Of a DNA stretch of 64,000 bases, positions 30,977-39,118 are shown in pieces. Each line of letters starts with the position of its first letter. Position 1 is the first letter of the stretch. The notes under the pieces were generated by a model, which saw nothing but the letters and a program-made list of their open reading frames with translations, was not told the origin of the DNA and did no database searches. This stretch comes from KBS50 sp042666615 (GTDB lineage: Bacteria > Actinomycetota > Actinomycetes > Mycobacteriales > Micromonosporaceae), in contig NZ_JBHTDD010000007.1 in the NCBI RefSeq assembly GCF_042666615.1, positions 186,001 through 250,000 on the forward strand, in the 5' to 3' direction. Position numbers and translations under genes: made by a program.

Positions 30977-32428
30977 ATGCGGAAAACAACTCTTCTGGCG
31001 GCTGTCGCGTTATCCCTGGTCATCGCTTGTCCGGGGCCCGCGCGGGCCGGGGAACCGGCCGCCACACCCACCGTCTCGGCTATCGACGACTACCTGCGAG
31101 AGGCTCTCGACTCGACCGGCCTGCCGGGGATGTCCGTGGTGGTGACCCACGACGACCGGATCGTCCACGCCACCGGGCTCGGCCATGACGCGTCCGGGCG
31201 GTCCGTCACCGCCGACACCCCGATGCGGGTGGCGTCGGTGAGCAAGTCGTTCACCGCGGCCACGGTCATGACCCTCGTCGACGAGGGCCGGGTGGACCTG
31301 GACCAGCCGGTCGCCACGTACCTGCCGGAGTTCCGCATGGCTGATCCGCGCGCGGGCCGGATCACCGTACGTCAGTTGTTGAACCAGACGTCGGGCCTGT
31401 CGGACCGGACGGTCGACATCGGCGCGACGCAACGTGCCACCAGTCTCACTGGTTACCTGGCCGCCCTTCGACCCGGCGGGTTGGCCGGTGAGCCCGGAGT
31501 CCGCTGGGAGTACTGCAACGTCAACTACGATGTCGCCGCCCGGCTGGTCGAGGTGGTCGATGGCCGGCCCTTCGCCGACGCCGTACAGGACCGGGTGTTC
31601 GAGCCGCTCGGCATGGGCACCAGCGCCGTCGGAGACCGGGTGGTGCGGCCCTCGGACGGGTTTGTCTCCCTCTACGGTGCCTGGGTGTCCCGGGCCGAGC
31701 TTCCGGGCTTCCGTGGTGGGTCCGGTGGGCTCGTCACCACGGCGTCGGACATGGGTCGATGGTTGATCAGTCAGACGGGGCATGGTCCGCGAGTGGTGAC
31801 GCCTGGCAGTTTGGCGGCGCTCCACACGCCGGCATCCGAAACCGGCTACGCGATGGGTTGGGGCGAGGAGCCCGTGGAGGGCCGGACGCTGCTGGTGCAC
31901 TCGGGCAACCTGTTTACCTACACGGCCGTGCAGGCGGTGGATCCGGCCACCGGCTTCGGTTTCGCGGTCCTGACCAACAGCGCCTCGCTGCACGACGACA
32001 CCTACGACGTCCTGCTGGGCCTGGTCTCGCTGACCGACGGCAATCAGCCGGCCGTGCCGGGCGGGGGACGGCAGACGATGGAGTTGGTCCTGGCACTGGT
32101 GGCCCTGACTGCCGTCGGGCTGGGGATTCTCGGCGTGCTCCGATCCGGTCGTTGGGCCCGCCGCCGTGCCCGCCGGGCTTGGTGGCGGACCATGCTGCGG
32201 ATGGTGGGGACGCTGGTGCCGGTGGCGCTGCTGGCCGCGTACCCGCAGTGGGCGTCGATCCTGATGAATGGTCGGTCCGTGACCTGGGCGCAGATGACCT
32301 ATTTCCCGGCGCCGTTGACGATCACGCTCGCGGTCGCCGCGGTGGCCGGGCTGGCGACCGCCGCGGCGCGACTGGTCCGGCTGCGGTCGGTGCGGCACGC
32401 GGACCTGGGCATCGCCGAACGACGGTGA
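30977..32428 (+). CDS. Beta-lactamase-family serine hydrolase with C-terminal membrane segments
   Basis: 483 residues. A Sec signal peptide (about 1-24, ending in ARA) is followed by a class C/DD-peptidase-like domain with the nucleophile in RVASVSKSFTAA (SxxK, about residue 90), YCNVNY (YxN, about 181) and a late HSGN standing in for the KTG motif. Three to four hydrophobic helices near 360-465 anchor it in the membrane, the catalytic domain outside. ATG 30977 is six bases after TAGGTT (leaderless type). Probable D-Ala-D-Xaa peptidase or esterase; beta-lactamase activity is not implied. Confidence 0.88.
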   Translation: MRKTTLLAAVALSLVIACPGPARAGEPAATPTVSAIDDYLREALDSTGLPGMSVVVTHDDRIVHATGLGHDASGRSVTADTPMRVASVSKSFTAATVMTLVDEGRVDLDQPVATYLPEFRMADPRAGRITVRQLLNQTSGLSDRTVDIGATQRATSLTGYLAALRPGGLAGEPGVRWEYCNVNYDVAARLVEVVDGRPFADAVQDRVFEPLGMGTSAVGDRVVRPSDGFVSLYGAWVSRAELPGFRGGSGGLVTTASDMGRWLISQTGHGPRVVTPGSLAALHTPASETGYAMGWGEEPVEGRTLLVHSGNLFTYTAVQAVDPATGFGFAVLTNSASLHDDTYDVLLGLVSLTDGNQPAVPGGGRQTMELVLALVALTAVGLGILGVLRSGRWARRRARRAWWRTMLRMVGTLVPVALLAAYPQWASILMNGRSVTWAQMTYFPAPLTITLAVAAVAGLATAAARLVRLRSVRHADLGIAERR

Positions 32429-32452
32429 CGTTTGGCCGGATACAGTCGCGCG

Positions 32453-32575
32453 GTGCACAGGGAGCAGGTCCGGCAGGCGTACGCGTCCGTCGCGGAGCGC
32501 TATATCGAGCTGCTCGGCACCACGCAGCAGGTCCACGCCGACGACCTCGCCTTCATCGGGCGACGAGCGACTGCA
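32453..32575 (+). pseudogene. 5' remnant of a SAM-dependent methyltransferase
   Basis: From GTG 32453 the frame encodes REQVRQAYASVAERYIELLG and then VHADDLAFIGRR, the typical start of a class I methyltransferase, but stops resembling the family before any SAM-binding GxGxG motif. A -10-like TACAGT lies six bases before the GTG, so its promoter survives. The rest of the gene is gone, replaced by the tail of a response-regulator fragment. Confidence 0.65.
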
Positions 32576-32648
32576 ACGGCCCAGCGAGGGACCTTATCGG
32601 CCACACGCCGCCATCGCGGCCGTTGCCGGCGCCGGGTCGCGGCTCCCG

Positions 32649-32941
32649 GTCAGCCCTCCTCGGTCGGACCGGGGCTGACCAGGCCCGTCTCGTACACGAC
32701 CACCACGGCCTGCACCCGGTCGCGGAGATCGAGTTTGGCGAGGATCCGGGCCACGTGGGTCGAGTTCGGGCATGCGCACGTCCATGAGCACGACGTCGGG
32801 GCGGGTGCGTCGGACCGCGTCGACCGCCTCCGCGCCGGTCGCGGCCTCGGCCACCACGTCCACCCCGCCGGCCGTGAGGATCATGCGGAAGCCGGTACGA
32901 ACCAGCGCCTGGTCGTCGGCGACCACCACCCGCACCGTCAC
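32649..32941 (-). pseudogene. NarL-type response regulator with internal deletion
   Basis: The start encodes a receiver domain (VRVVVADDQALVRTGFRM, then DVVLMDVRMPELD, with the phosphoryl-accepting Asp), but about 60 residues in the frame breaks. The last part of a LuxR/NarL HTH follows in another frame (STHVARILAKLDLRDRVQAVVVVYETG) and reaches its own stop. About 100-120 residues, including the linker and most of the HTH, are missing. The kinase fragment lies immediately upstream with a 4-nt overlap, the normal order of such pairs. Confidence 0.8.
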
Positions 32942-33207
32942 AGCGCCGCCAAGGGGATCAGGGCCTCGACCCGGTAACCGGAGCCGGGCCGGGCCTCGGC
33001 GTGCAGCGTCCCGCCGTACACGGCGAGTCGTTCCCGCAGGCCGATCAGCCCTCGCCCGCCCGTTCCGCCGGTGGTGGCCGGGGCGTCCGGTTCGGTGTTG
33101 CGGACCCCTATCCGCAAGACCTCCGGGGAGTATTCGACGAGGACCGTGGCGGCGGCGCCGGGCGCGTGCCGCACCATGTTCGTCAACGCTTCCTGGACCA
33201 CCCGGTG
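32938..33207 (-). pseudogene. C-terminal fragment of a NarL-family sensor histidine kinase
   Basis: Only the HATPase_c end survives: HRVVQEALTNMVRHAPG (N box), then GTGGRGLIGLRERLAVYGG (G box) and the terminal strands. Upstream of the HRVVQE codons the sequence changes abruptly at about 33205 into an ABC transporter fragment on the other strand. No sensor or dimerisation domain is present, so the product cannot be functional. Confidence 0.8.
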
Positions 33208-33492
33208 ACCGTCGCCGGTGCCCGGGTGGAGAGCCTCGGTGAGGCCGCTTCGGCCCGCTTCCGGCGGGCGCACGTCGGCCTGGTCTTCCAGTTCTTCAAC
33301 CTGCTCGACGACCTGACCGTGCTGGACAACGTGCTGCTCCCCGCGCGACTGGCCGGCACCCTCGGCCGCGCGGCGGGCGAACACGCCACCCGACTGGTGG
33401 ACACGCTTGGCATCACCCGGCACGCGAACGCGTACCCGGGTCGGCTCTCCGGCGGCGAACGCCAGCGCGTCGCCGTCGCCCGCGCCGCGTGA
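33201..33492 (+). pseudogene. Internal fragment of a MacB/LolD-type ABC transporter ATPase
   Basis: The reading encodes VGLVFQFFNLLDDLTVLDNV (Q loop) and YPGRLSGGERQRVAVARA (signature), but has no Walker A before it and stops right after the signature, lacking Walker B. Such ATPases often sit next to kinase/regulator pairs, so this and the two preceding fragments are probably remains of one exporter-sensor locus. Confidence 0.8.
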
Positions 33493-33518
33493 TCTCACCG
33501 GGAACTAGGATCACACGG

Positions 33519-33806
33519 GTGACGGTCCAGTTGTGTGTGCTGCTGTGGGCGCGTCCGGGCGCCGCCGAGGCACTTATCGCGTACGAGGACAAGGTGCTGG
33601 CGCTGCTCGGCGAGCATGGCGGTCGGGTGGTGCGGCGGGCCCGCACCGGCGGCACGGACGGCGCTCCCACCGAGGTCCAGCTGATCGAGTTCGCCTCGCG
33701 AGCCGGGTACGACGCGTTCCTGGCCGACGAACGGCGCACCGCGCTGGCCGGCGAGCGGGACGCGGCGATCGCCCGGACCGAGGTCTATCCCGCCGAGTTC
33801 GTCTAG
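33519..33806 (+). CDS. Small dimeric alpha-beta barrel protein (DUF1330-like)
   Basis: 95 residues: strand VQLCVLLWARP, helix AEALIAYEDKVLALLGEHGG, then VQLIEFASRAGYDAFLADERRTAL, consistent with a ferredoxin-like/dimeric alpha-beta barrel. TAGGAT (33506-33511) lies seven bases before GTG 33519, a leaderless arrangement. It directly follows the decayed region. Function unknown; the fold is used for small-molecule binding or mono-oxygenation. Confidence 0.72.
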   Translation: MTVQLCVLLWARPGAAEALIAYEDKVLALLGEHGGRVVRRARTGGTDGAPTEVQLIEFASRAGYDAFLADERRTALAGERDAAIARTEVYPAEFV

Positions 33807-34038
33807 CGCGATTCGTGGATGGTAGCGCTTCCACCTGGCGCGCCGGACACGGAGACGCGCCCTCGGCGCGGACAGCGCGGGCGACGGCTGTCTCCGGGGA
33901 CCGCGGTGCCGTCGACAGCCGCTGGTCGCCGCCGTTTGCCGGGTTTGCGGCCGGGTAGCCGGGCGGGCAGTGGGCACGACGCCGTCCGGCCGAACCCGTC
34001 CGGCTGCCCGGCACAACTCGACCGACGGAGGAGTGGCC

Positions 34039-34218
34039 ATGCTCAAGGGGCGGCTCGCTGACGTGGTGATCGGAACGTTCGGGGGCGCGGCGGCCACCGT
34101 CGCCGGCCCGAGACAGGGACTCGCGCGCCTGAGAACGAGGGCTGCCTCGCCCACCGTGGTCGGCATCGGGGTCGCGCTGGTCGCCGGGTATTTAGTCGGT
34201 CGCCGCCGGTCCGGCTGA
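34039..34218 (+). CDS. Small single-pass membrane protein
   Basis: 59 residues with a GGAGGAG site (34025-34031) before ATG 34039. The N-terminus is amphipathic and Gly/Ala-rich (VVIGTFGGAAATVAG). One transmembrane helix (TVVGIGVALVAGYLVG) is followed by a basic tail (RRRSG), so the C-terminus is cytoplasmic. I do not recognise a family. Preceded by 230 bases (33807-34038) in which I see nothing else. Confidence 0.6.
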   Translation: MLKGRLADVVIGTFGGAAATVAGPRQGLARLRTRAASPTVVGIGVALVAGYLVGRRRSG

Positions 34219-34409
34219 CCCCGACCCCCGGCGAGTGTGCCACAGCGACACGCCGGTACGTCCTGCACGCCCATACGGTTCTGCTCGACGGGGCACTGAT
34301 CTGTGGACGCCAAAATTCGGTCGCCCGCGCATCCATGGAAGGGCGGAGACGTATTACCAGTGGTCGCGCCCGCCGGCGGGCGGGAGGGTTCGACACCAGG
34401 AGGAACGTG

Positions 34410-34709
34410 ATGACCCTTTCCAGGGTGACCTGCGCGCGGGCAGAGGCGTTGTTCGTCTCCGCGGTGCAACCGTCCGAGCGACCTACCGCGTACCAGGTCC
34501 GCCGGGCGGTCGCGCACAGCCTGCTGCGGCATCGGCTGGCCGGATGCGCGGCGTTGGTCGCCCAGGAGTACGGCGACCACCCGGGCGCCGCGCTCGACCG
34601 GATGCGGTGGGCGGTCGCCGCGGTGCGGAACGCCTATCCGGCATCCCGTGTGGCAGCCGCACCGGCGCCCAGGCCACGTCGAACCGAGGTCTGCGCCGGG
34701 CGGTGCTGA
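34410..34709 (+). CDS. Conserved hypothetical protein (CARAEALFVS type)
   Basis: 99 residues from ATG 34410, with AGGAGG 5-10 nt upstream. The N-terminal CARAEALFVSAVQPSERPTA, then HSLLRHRLAGCAALVAQEYG and DHPGAALDRMRWAVAAVR, recall a small helical family common in actinomycetes. The Pro/Arg-rich tail is probably unstructured. No function is known to me. It converges with the large NB-ARC regulator, with only 11 bases between stops. Confidence 0.7.
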   Translation: MTLSRVTCARAEALFVSAVQPSERPTAYQVRRAVAHSLLRHRLAGCAALVAQEYGDHPGAALDRMRWAVAAVRNAYPASRVAAAPAPRPRRTEVCAGRC

Positions 34710-34720
34710 ACCGCAGCGGC

Positions 34721-37360
34721 TCACCTGGTCGCCGCGCGCACGGCGTCGGCGAGCAGGGCCGCGGCGGCCCGCGGTACGCCGTGCGCCACTCGGGCCGCAC
34801 CGTGCGCGTACTCCCGCTCGGCCGCGACGGCCCCCAGCAGCGCCCGGCAGCGCGTGTCCACCTCGTCCCGTTCGTACAGCAGGGCGGGATGCGGGTGTGG
34901 CTGCCCGCGCCGTACGGCGTCCGCCAGGCCCAGCAGACGAGCGGCGGCGACCGGATCGGCTCGCAGGGCCAGCGCGGCGTGGGCATCCAGGACGGCCGGG
35001 ATCTCGTACGGCGGAAGGCCGTGCGTCATCGCCTCGAGCCCACGTCGCAGCTGGTCGTCCACGCCCGTCAGGTCGCCGCAGGCGTGCCGGACGATGCTGG
35101 CGCGCGCCTCGACGAGGCCGCGGTGCGGGGTTTCGTCGCCGAACGCGTCGAGTAGTCCGAGGGCCGCGTCGATGGCGCGCCGGGCGCCGGCCAGCGACGC
35201 GTCGGTGAAAGGGCGGCCGTCTGACGGGCGATCGGGGCGGCTGCCTCGACGGGGGCTGGTGACAGCGCCGGCACCCGATCGGTCCTCGGTGTGGGCGCCG
35301 CCGGCCAGTTCGGCGATCGCCACCGTGGACAACGACAGCGCCTGGAATCGGGGATGCCCGCCCTGCCCGAACCGTTCGGCCGCCTCGGCGGCATGGGCGG
35401 CCGCCATGGCCCAGTCGCGCAGGCTCAGCGCGACGCCACCCAGGTTCATGAGCGTGATTCCCAGGTCGTTGTCCCGGGCACCGGCCCGCCGTCGCGCGAC
35501 CAGCGCCTGCCGGTAGAACTCCTCGGCACGGCCGAGGTCACCGGTCAGCTCGGCCACGGCACCCAGGTTGTGCAGCGCCCGGCCCGCGGTCCGCCAGTCG
35601 TTCCCCATGACCGCGAGGTCGCGGGCCCGCTCCATGTGCCTGGCCGCGCCCAGCAGGTCGTCGCTCTCGCTCGCGAGGCTGCCCTCGAGCATCTCCAGCG
35701 CGGCGCCTGCGATGTGGTCACCGGCGCGCAGCACGCGACGGCCGCGGTGGAGCAGGTCCCGTGCGCCATCGGGGTCGTGCAGCAACCGGCTCATCGTTCC
35801 AGCCGCGGCCAGCGCCCACGCGGCCCCGGCCACTTCGGCGTCCGCGAGGGCGACCAGCGTGCGCCGGCCCTCGACGAAGCGGCCCCGCTCTTCGCAGTAC
35901 CGGTACACGGCCTCGACGGTGGGCTGGTCCACAGCCGCGGGCATGTGCCGAGCGGCCCAGAAGAGGGCGGCCCGCACGGTGTCGGCGTCCGCGTCGAGCG
36001 CCGCGCACGCGGCACGGTCCAGGAACGCCGTTGTCACCGGCCTCGCCGGGCCGCTGTCCGGAGGACCACCATCGGGTGCGGTCACCGCGCGGAGCCGATC
36101 AAGGTAGATGCCGGCGACCGCACCCTCGGCGCGGAGCCGGTCGGCGCGGCTGGCCAACCGCTCCCGGGCCACCTCCGCGACGGCGTTGGCCATCACGTAT
36201 CGGGTCACCGATCCGTCGCGTCGAACCCGCACCAGGCCGGCGTCCACCAGCTCACCGAGCGCGTCCAGCGCCTCGTCGACGTGGGCGGTGAGCCGCCGCA
36301 GTAGCCGATCCAGATCATCGGCCCGGATGCCACCCACGCTGGCTGCCAGCCAGGCGAACACGTCCTGGGCACGGGTGCCGGTCGACGCCAGGGTGGTGGT
36401 GATGGCGTCCCGCAGCGAGCGGTGGTGCGCGGGCAGGTCGGCCGCGCCGCCGGTGAGAACGTCCAGCGGACGCTTCAGTCGGTCGAGCAGCTCGTCCCCG
36501 CTGAACAGGTGGGTCCGGGCGGCGGCGAGTTCCACGGCCAGTGGCAGGTGGTCCACCGCGGCGCAGATGCGCAGCACCACGGCTCGATCCAGGGCGACGG
36601 CGGCGCTGGGCGCGACCGCCGTGGCTCGCTGCCGGAACAGCGCAGCCGCGTCGTCCGGCGGCAGCGGTCCCAGCGGGAACAGCCGCTCGCCCTGGGCGTT
36701 GAGCCGACGCTGACTGGTCACGAGGATGGTCAGTCCGGCGCAGTGCCGCAGTAACGTGGCCAACGCCGGCACCGCCGCGACCAACCGCTCCATGGCGTCG
36801 AGCACCAGGATCAGGCGGCGACTGCCCACCTGGATGCGGATCTGCTCGATGGCCGACCCCCGGGTTGTGCCGCCGTCGACCACCTCGGCGATTCGCTCGG
36901 CCACCAGGCGGTGGTCGGTCACCGCGGACAGATCCAACGTGCGAACGTCGTACCCGCCGCGCCGCAGTCCCGGGACCAACTCCGCGACCAGGCGGGACTT
37001 GCCCACGCCGGCGGGGCCCAGCACGGTGATCATCCGGTGCCGTCCGCCGGCGGCGAGGTCGAGCAGGGCCCGCAACTCGTCGCGGCGACCGACGAACCCG
37101 GTCGGCGCCGCCGCCAGTACCGCCGGCCGATCCGGCCGTCCATCGGCGTGGGCGGCGACGAGGAAGGCGCCGAGCGCGTCGCCGTCCAGCCCGAGGGCAC
37201 CGGCCAGCAAGCGGATCGAGTGTGGCCGCGGCCGCGTCGTGCCGCCGCGCTCGATGTCCCGTACGGCCCGCTCGCTGAGCCCGGCGCGGACCGCCACGGC
37301 CCGCTGACTCAGCCCGGCGGCGATCCGATGGTGCCGGACCACGGCACCGAACTCAGCCAC
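34721..37360 (-). CDS. XRE/NB-ARC/TPR signal-transduction regulator
   Basis: 879 residues: an XRE HTH (about 3-60: VRHHRIAAGLSQRAVAVRAGLSERAVRDIERG), NB-ARC ATPase with Walker A LGPAGVGKSRL (about 113-123), Walker B LILVLDAMERL and VTSQRRL, a winged-helix region, then a helical-repeat half (about 480-860) with several TPR-like units (ALHNLGAVAELTGDLGRAEEFYRQAL). This STAND architecture couples ATP binding and ligand sensing to DNA binding. It is divergent from the VOC gene across a palindrome-rich spacer that probably holds its sites. The ligand is unknown. Confidence 0.9.
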   Translation of the reverse strand: MAEFGAVVRHHRIAAGLSQRAVAVRAGLSERAVRDIERGGTTRPRPHSIRLLAGALGLDGDALGAFLVAAHADGRPDRPAVLAAAPTGFVGRRDELRALLDLAAGGRHRMITVLGPAGVGKSRLVAELVPGLRRGGYDVRTLDLSAVTDHRLVAERIAEVVDGGTTRGSAIEQIRIQVGSRRLILVLDAMERLVAAVPALATLLRHCAGLTILVTSQRRLNAQGERLFPLGPLPPDDAAALFRQRATAVAPSAAVALDRAVVLRICAAVDHLPLAVELAAARTHLFSGDELLDRLKRPLDVLTGGAADLPAHHRSLRDAITTTLASTGTRAQDVFAWLAASVGGIRADDLDRLLRRLTAHVDEALDALGELVDAGLVRVRRDGSVTRYVMANAVAEVARERLASRADRLRAEGAVAGIYLDRLRAVTAPDGGPPDSGPARPVTTAFLDRAACAALDADADTVRAALFWAARHMPAAVDQPTVEAVYRYCEERGRFVEGRRTLVALADAEVAGAAWALAAAGTMSRLLHDPDGARDLLHRGRRVLRAGDHIAGAALEMLEGSLASESDDLLGAARHMERARDLAVMGNDWRTAGRALHNLGAVAELTGDLGRAEEFYRQALVARRRAGARDNDLGITLMNLGGVALSLRDWAMAAAHAAEAAERFGQGGHPRFQALSLSTVAIAELAGGAHTEDRSGAGAVTSPRRGSRPDRPSDGRPFTDASLAGARRAIDAALGLLDAFGDETPHRGLVEARASIVRHACGDLTGVDDQLRRGLEAMTHGLPPYEIPAVLDAHAALALRADPVAAARLLGLADAVRRGQPHPHPALLYERDEVDTRCRALLGAVAAEREYAHGAARVAHGVPRAAAALLADAVRAATR

Positions 37361-37391
37361 CCGTCGGACGGTAGGTGGCCGAGCCGGTCCT

Positions 37392-37490
37392 GGCTGTCGG
37401 ACAGCCGATCGGGCGCCCGAACTGTCGGTTATCGGCTACTGCCGCCGTGTGGCCGATCGGGTAACCCGCGACGACGATCGGCTATTTCCA
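37392..37490. promoter_or_regulatory. Palindrome-dense spacer between NB-ARC regulator and VOC gene
   Basis: GGCTGTCGGACAGCC (37392-37406) is a perfect 7+1+7 palindrome. TCGGGCGCCCGA (37409-37420) is a perfect 12-bp palindrome. The motifs CTGTCGG, GCCGATCGGG and ATCGGCTA each occur twice between 37390 and 37490. This density in a divergent spacer points to operator sites, probably for the NB-ARC protein. Confidence 0.55.
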
Positions 37491-37527
37491 TGTGCGACCG
37501 TGCGTGGCGCATGACTACGAAGGAGCC

Positions 37528-38262
37528 ATGGCCAACGAGCGGACCATTCCCCTGCTGCCCTGCGCGTCCATCGACGACATCGTCGCCTTCTACGAGGTTC
37601 TCGGCTTCCAGATCACGTATCGGCAGCGGAAACCCAATCCGTACGCGGCGTTGCGGCGGGCGGACCTGGACCTGCACTTCTTCGGGATGCCTGAGTTCGA
37701 TCCGCGCCAGTCCTACGGGTCCTGCCTGGTGCTGACGTCGGACCCGGGGGAGCTGTACCGGGCGTTCGCGGCGGGCATGCGGGCCGCGTACGGCAAGGTG
37801 CTGATCTCCGGTACGCCACGCATGACCCGGCCCCGACCGCGAAAGAACTATGACGGGTTGACCGGCTTCAGCGTCATCGACCCGGGCGGCAACTGGATCC
37901 GGATCGTTCAGTCATCGGCCACCGCTCCGGCGTCACCGGCCGCGCCGACCGGCAGACTGGCCGCGGCCCTGGCGAACGCGGTGGTGCTGGGCGACTCCAA
38001 GGGCGATCACCGGCAGGCCGCCCGGATCCTCGACACCGCGCTGGCCCGTCCCGAGGCCGGTGACGACCCGGTGGTGCTGGTGGAGTTGCTGGCCTATCGC
38101 GCCGAGATGGCAATGGCCCTGCGGGAACCGGCCACCGCGGCGGACCTGCTGGCTCGCATCGACCGCGTCACATTGATCGGGGACGAAGTCGAACGGGCCA
38201 CGGACGCGTTGCGGGGCGCGGCCGACATCGCGGCGGCGCTGCGGGCGGAGCCGGACCGCTAG
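37528..38262 (+). CDS. VOC (glyoxalase/bleomycin-resistance fold) protein with helical tail
   Basis: 244 residues from ATG 37528 after AAGGAG. The first half is a VOC module (IPLLPCASIDDIVAFYEVLGFQITYRQ, then DLDLHFFGM and GFSVIDPGGNWIRIVQ), as in bleomycin-resistance-type binding proteins. The second half (about 145-244) is an Ala-rich helical region (LAAALANAVVLGDSKGDHRQAARILDTALARP) resembling a TPR-like hairpin. The pairing with a helical C-terminus is conserved in some actinobacterial antitoxin or resistance proteins. It is likely cytoplasmic and ligand-binding, and controlled with the divergent regulator. Confidence 0.82.
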   Translation: MANERTIPLLPCASIDDIVAFYEVLGFQITYRQRKPNPYAALRRADLDLHFFGMPEFDPRQSYGSCLVLTSDPGELYRAFAAGMRAAYGKVLISGTPRMTRPRPRKNYDGLTGFSVIDPGGNWIRIVQSSATAPASPAAPTGRLAAALANAVVLGDSKGDHRQAARILDTALARPEAGDDPVVLVELLAYRAEMAMALREPATAADLLARIDRVTLIGDEVERATDALRGAADIAAALRAEPDR

Positions 38263-38366
38263 CGCGGTGTCCATAAACGTTCGCGGGTTCCGGTGTGTAC
38301 CGGGCCTGGTGGACGGAGACACCCACAGTCACCCGAGGGCAGGTTCGTTAGGCGACCCGACTGCGG

Positions 38367-38391
38367 CCTTTGCGCTGCTCTAGCCCACGCA
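38367..38391. repeat. Third copy of the 25-bp repeat seen at 2206 and 2307
   Basis: CCTTTGCGCTGCTCTAGCCC followed by ACGCA matches the arm at 2206-2230 at 24 of 25 positions. This copy is single, with no inverted partner within several hundred bases. It lies in the convergent spacer after the VOC gene. Confidence 0.7.
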
Positions 38392-38422
38392 ACCGGCGGC
38401 GGGTGTGGTCGGGGTTGAGGAA

Positions 38423-38455
38423 ACCGGGGTGAGCGCGTGACCGTCCCACCCCGGT
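38423..38455. terminator. Bidirectional terminator-like hairpin
   Basis: ACCGGGGTG (38423-38431) pairs perfectly with CACCCCGGT (38447-38455) around a 15-nt loop, between the convergent VOC and carboxymuconolactone-decarboxylase genes. There is no U-tract, as is usual in actinomycetes. Confidence 0.6.
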
Positions 38456-38466
38456 CGACGGGACAG

Positions 38467-38973
38467 CTACCTGCGGTAGTTCTTGCCGAGGGGCATGCCG
38501 GGGATCGGCTTGGCGATGAGCGCGACGGGGATGAAGAAACAGATCTGGCCGATCGTCACGGTGAGCGTCCACAGGGCCCGGTCGTCGTAGTGGGCCGACG
38601 CCCTGTCGAACAACTCGTCGGGGACCCGTTCCCCGGACGGATTCGGGGTGAGGACGGCCTCCAGGAGTTCCAACGCGATGCGCTCCGCGCCGGTAAAGTA
38701 CGGGGCGTCCCGCCAGGACGCGACGGCGGTGATCCGCTCCTCGGTCTCTCCCGCCTTGCGCAGGTTCTCGGTCTGCCGAACGGTGTGGTAGGTGCTGCCG
38801 ACGAGTTGCCCGGCCCGCAGCTGCACCAGACCGATCGTGGTGCGCGGGATCGAGCCGTTCAGCGTGGCCTTGGTCATCCCCTGGGCGACCGGTCCCAACT
38901 CGGGAAGGACCTCGATGGGGTCGGGCAGGCGCGACCGGATGTCGTCCTGGCCGGGGATCACGGGCGTGGACAT
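38467..38973 (-). CDS. Carboxymuconolactone decarboxylase / AhpD-like protein (ECF41 partner)
   Basis: 168 residues, all-helical. The family core is VAQGMTKATLNGSIPRTTIGLVQLRAGQLVGSTYHT followed by ITAVASWRDAPYFTGAERIALEL. The usual CxxxH catalytic pair of AhpD is not intact here: the Cys position falls in LVGSTYHT, leaving only the His, so peroxidase activity is doubtful. Its promoter CCTCACA-N16-CGTC matches the ECF41 consensus, and it faces the ECF41 sigma gene, the standard genomic partnership of this sigma group. Confidence 0.85.
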   Translation of the reverse strand: MSTPVIPGQDDIRSRLPDPIEVLPELGPVAQGMTKATLNGSIPRTTIGLVQLRAGQLVGSTYHTVRQTENLRKAGETEERITAVASWRDAPYFTGAERIALELLEAVLTPNPSGERVPDELFDRASAHYDDRALWTLTVTIGQICFFIPVALIAKPIPGMPLGKNYRR

Positions 38974-39014
38974 GGTGAACTCTCCTCTGTCGTTCTCAGC
39001 CGGGTCAGTAGTTC

Positions 39015-39079
39015 GACGACGCGACCCCGGGAACTGTGAGGTGACCTGCCGACATCACAGTTGACCCCGGTGTTTCGTC
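39015..39079. promoter_or_regulatory. Back-to-back ECF41 promoters within an inverted repeat
   Basis: On the + strand, CATCACA (39053-39059) then 16 bases then CGTC (39076-39079), leading to the sigma gene. On the - strand, CCTCACA (39041-39035), 16 bases, CGTC (39018-39015), leading to the decarboxylase-like gene. The ECF41 consensus is TGTCACA-N16-CGTC. The two -35 boxes lie inside AACTGTGA (39032-39039) and TCACAGTT (39055-39062), an exact inverted repeat. Confidence 0.75.
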
Positions 39080-39118
39080 GGACCGGCGGGAGGAACGCGA
39101 CAAAGGGAGCCGCCGATC

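Noticed and set aside
38348..38572. Minus-strand open frame across the 25-mer repeat
   Set aside because: No ribosome-binding site or domain, and it overlaps the end of the carboxymuconolactone-decarboxylase gene; treated as non-coding spacer.
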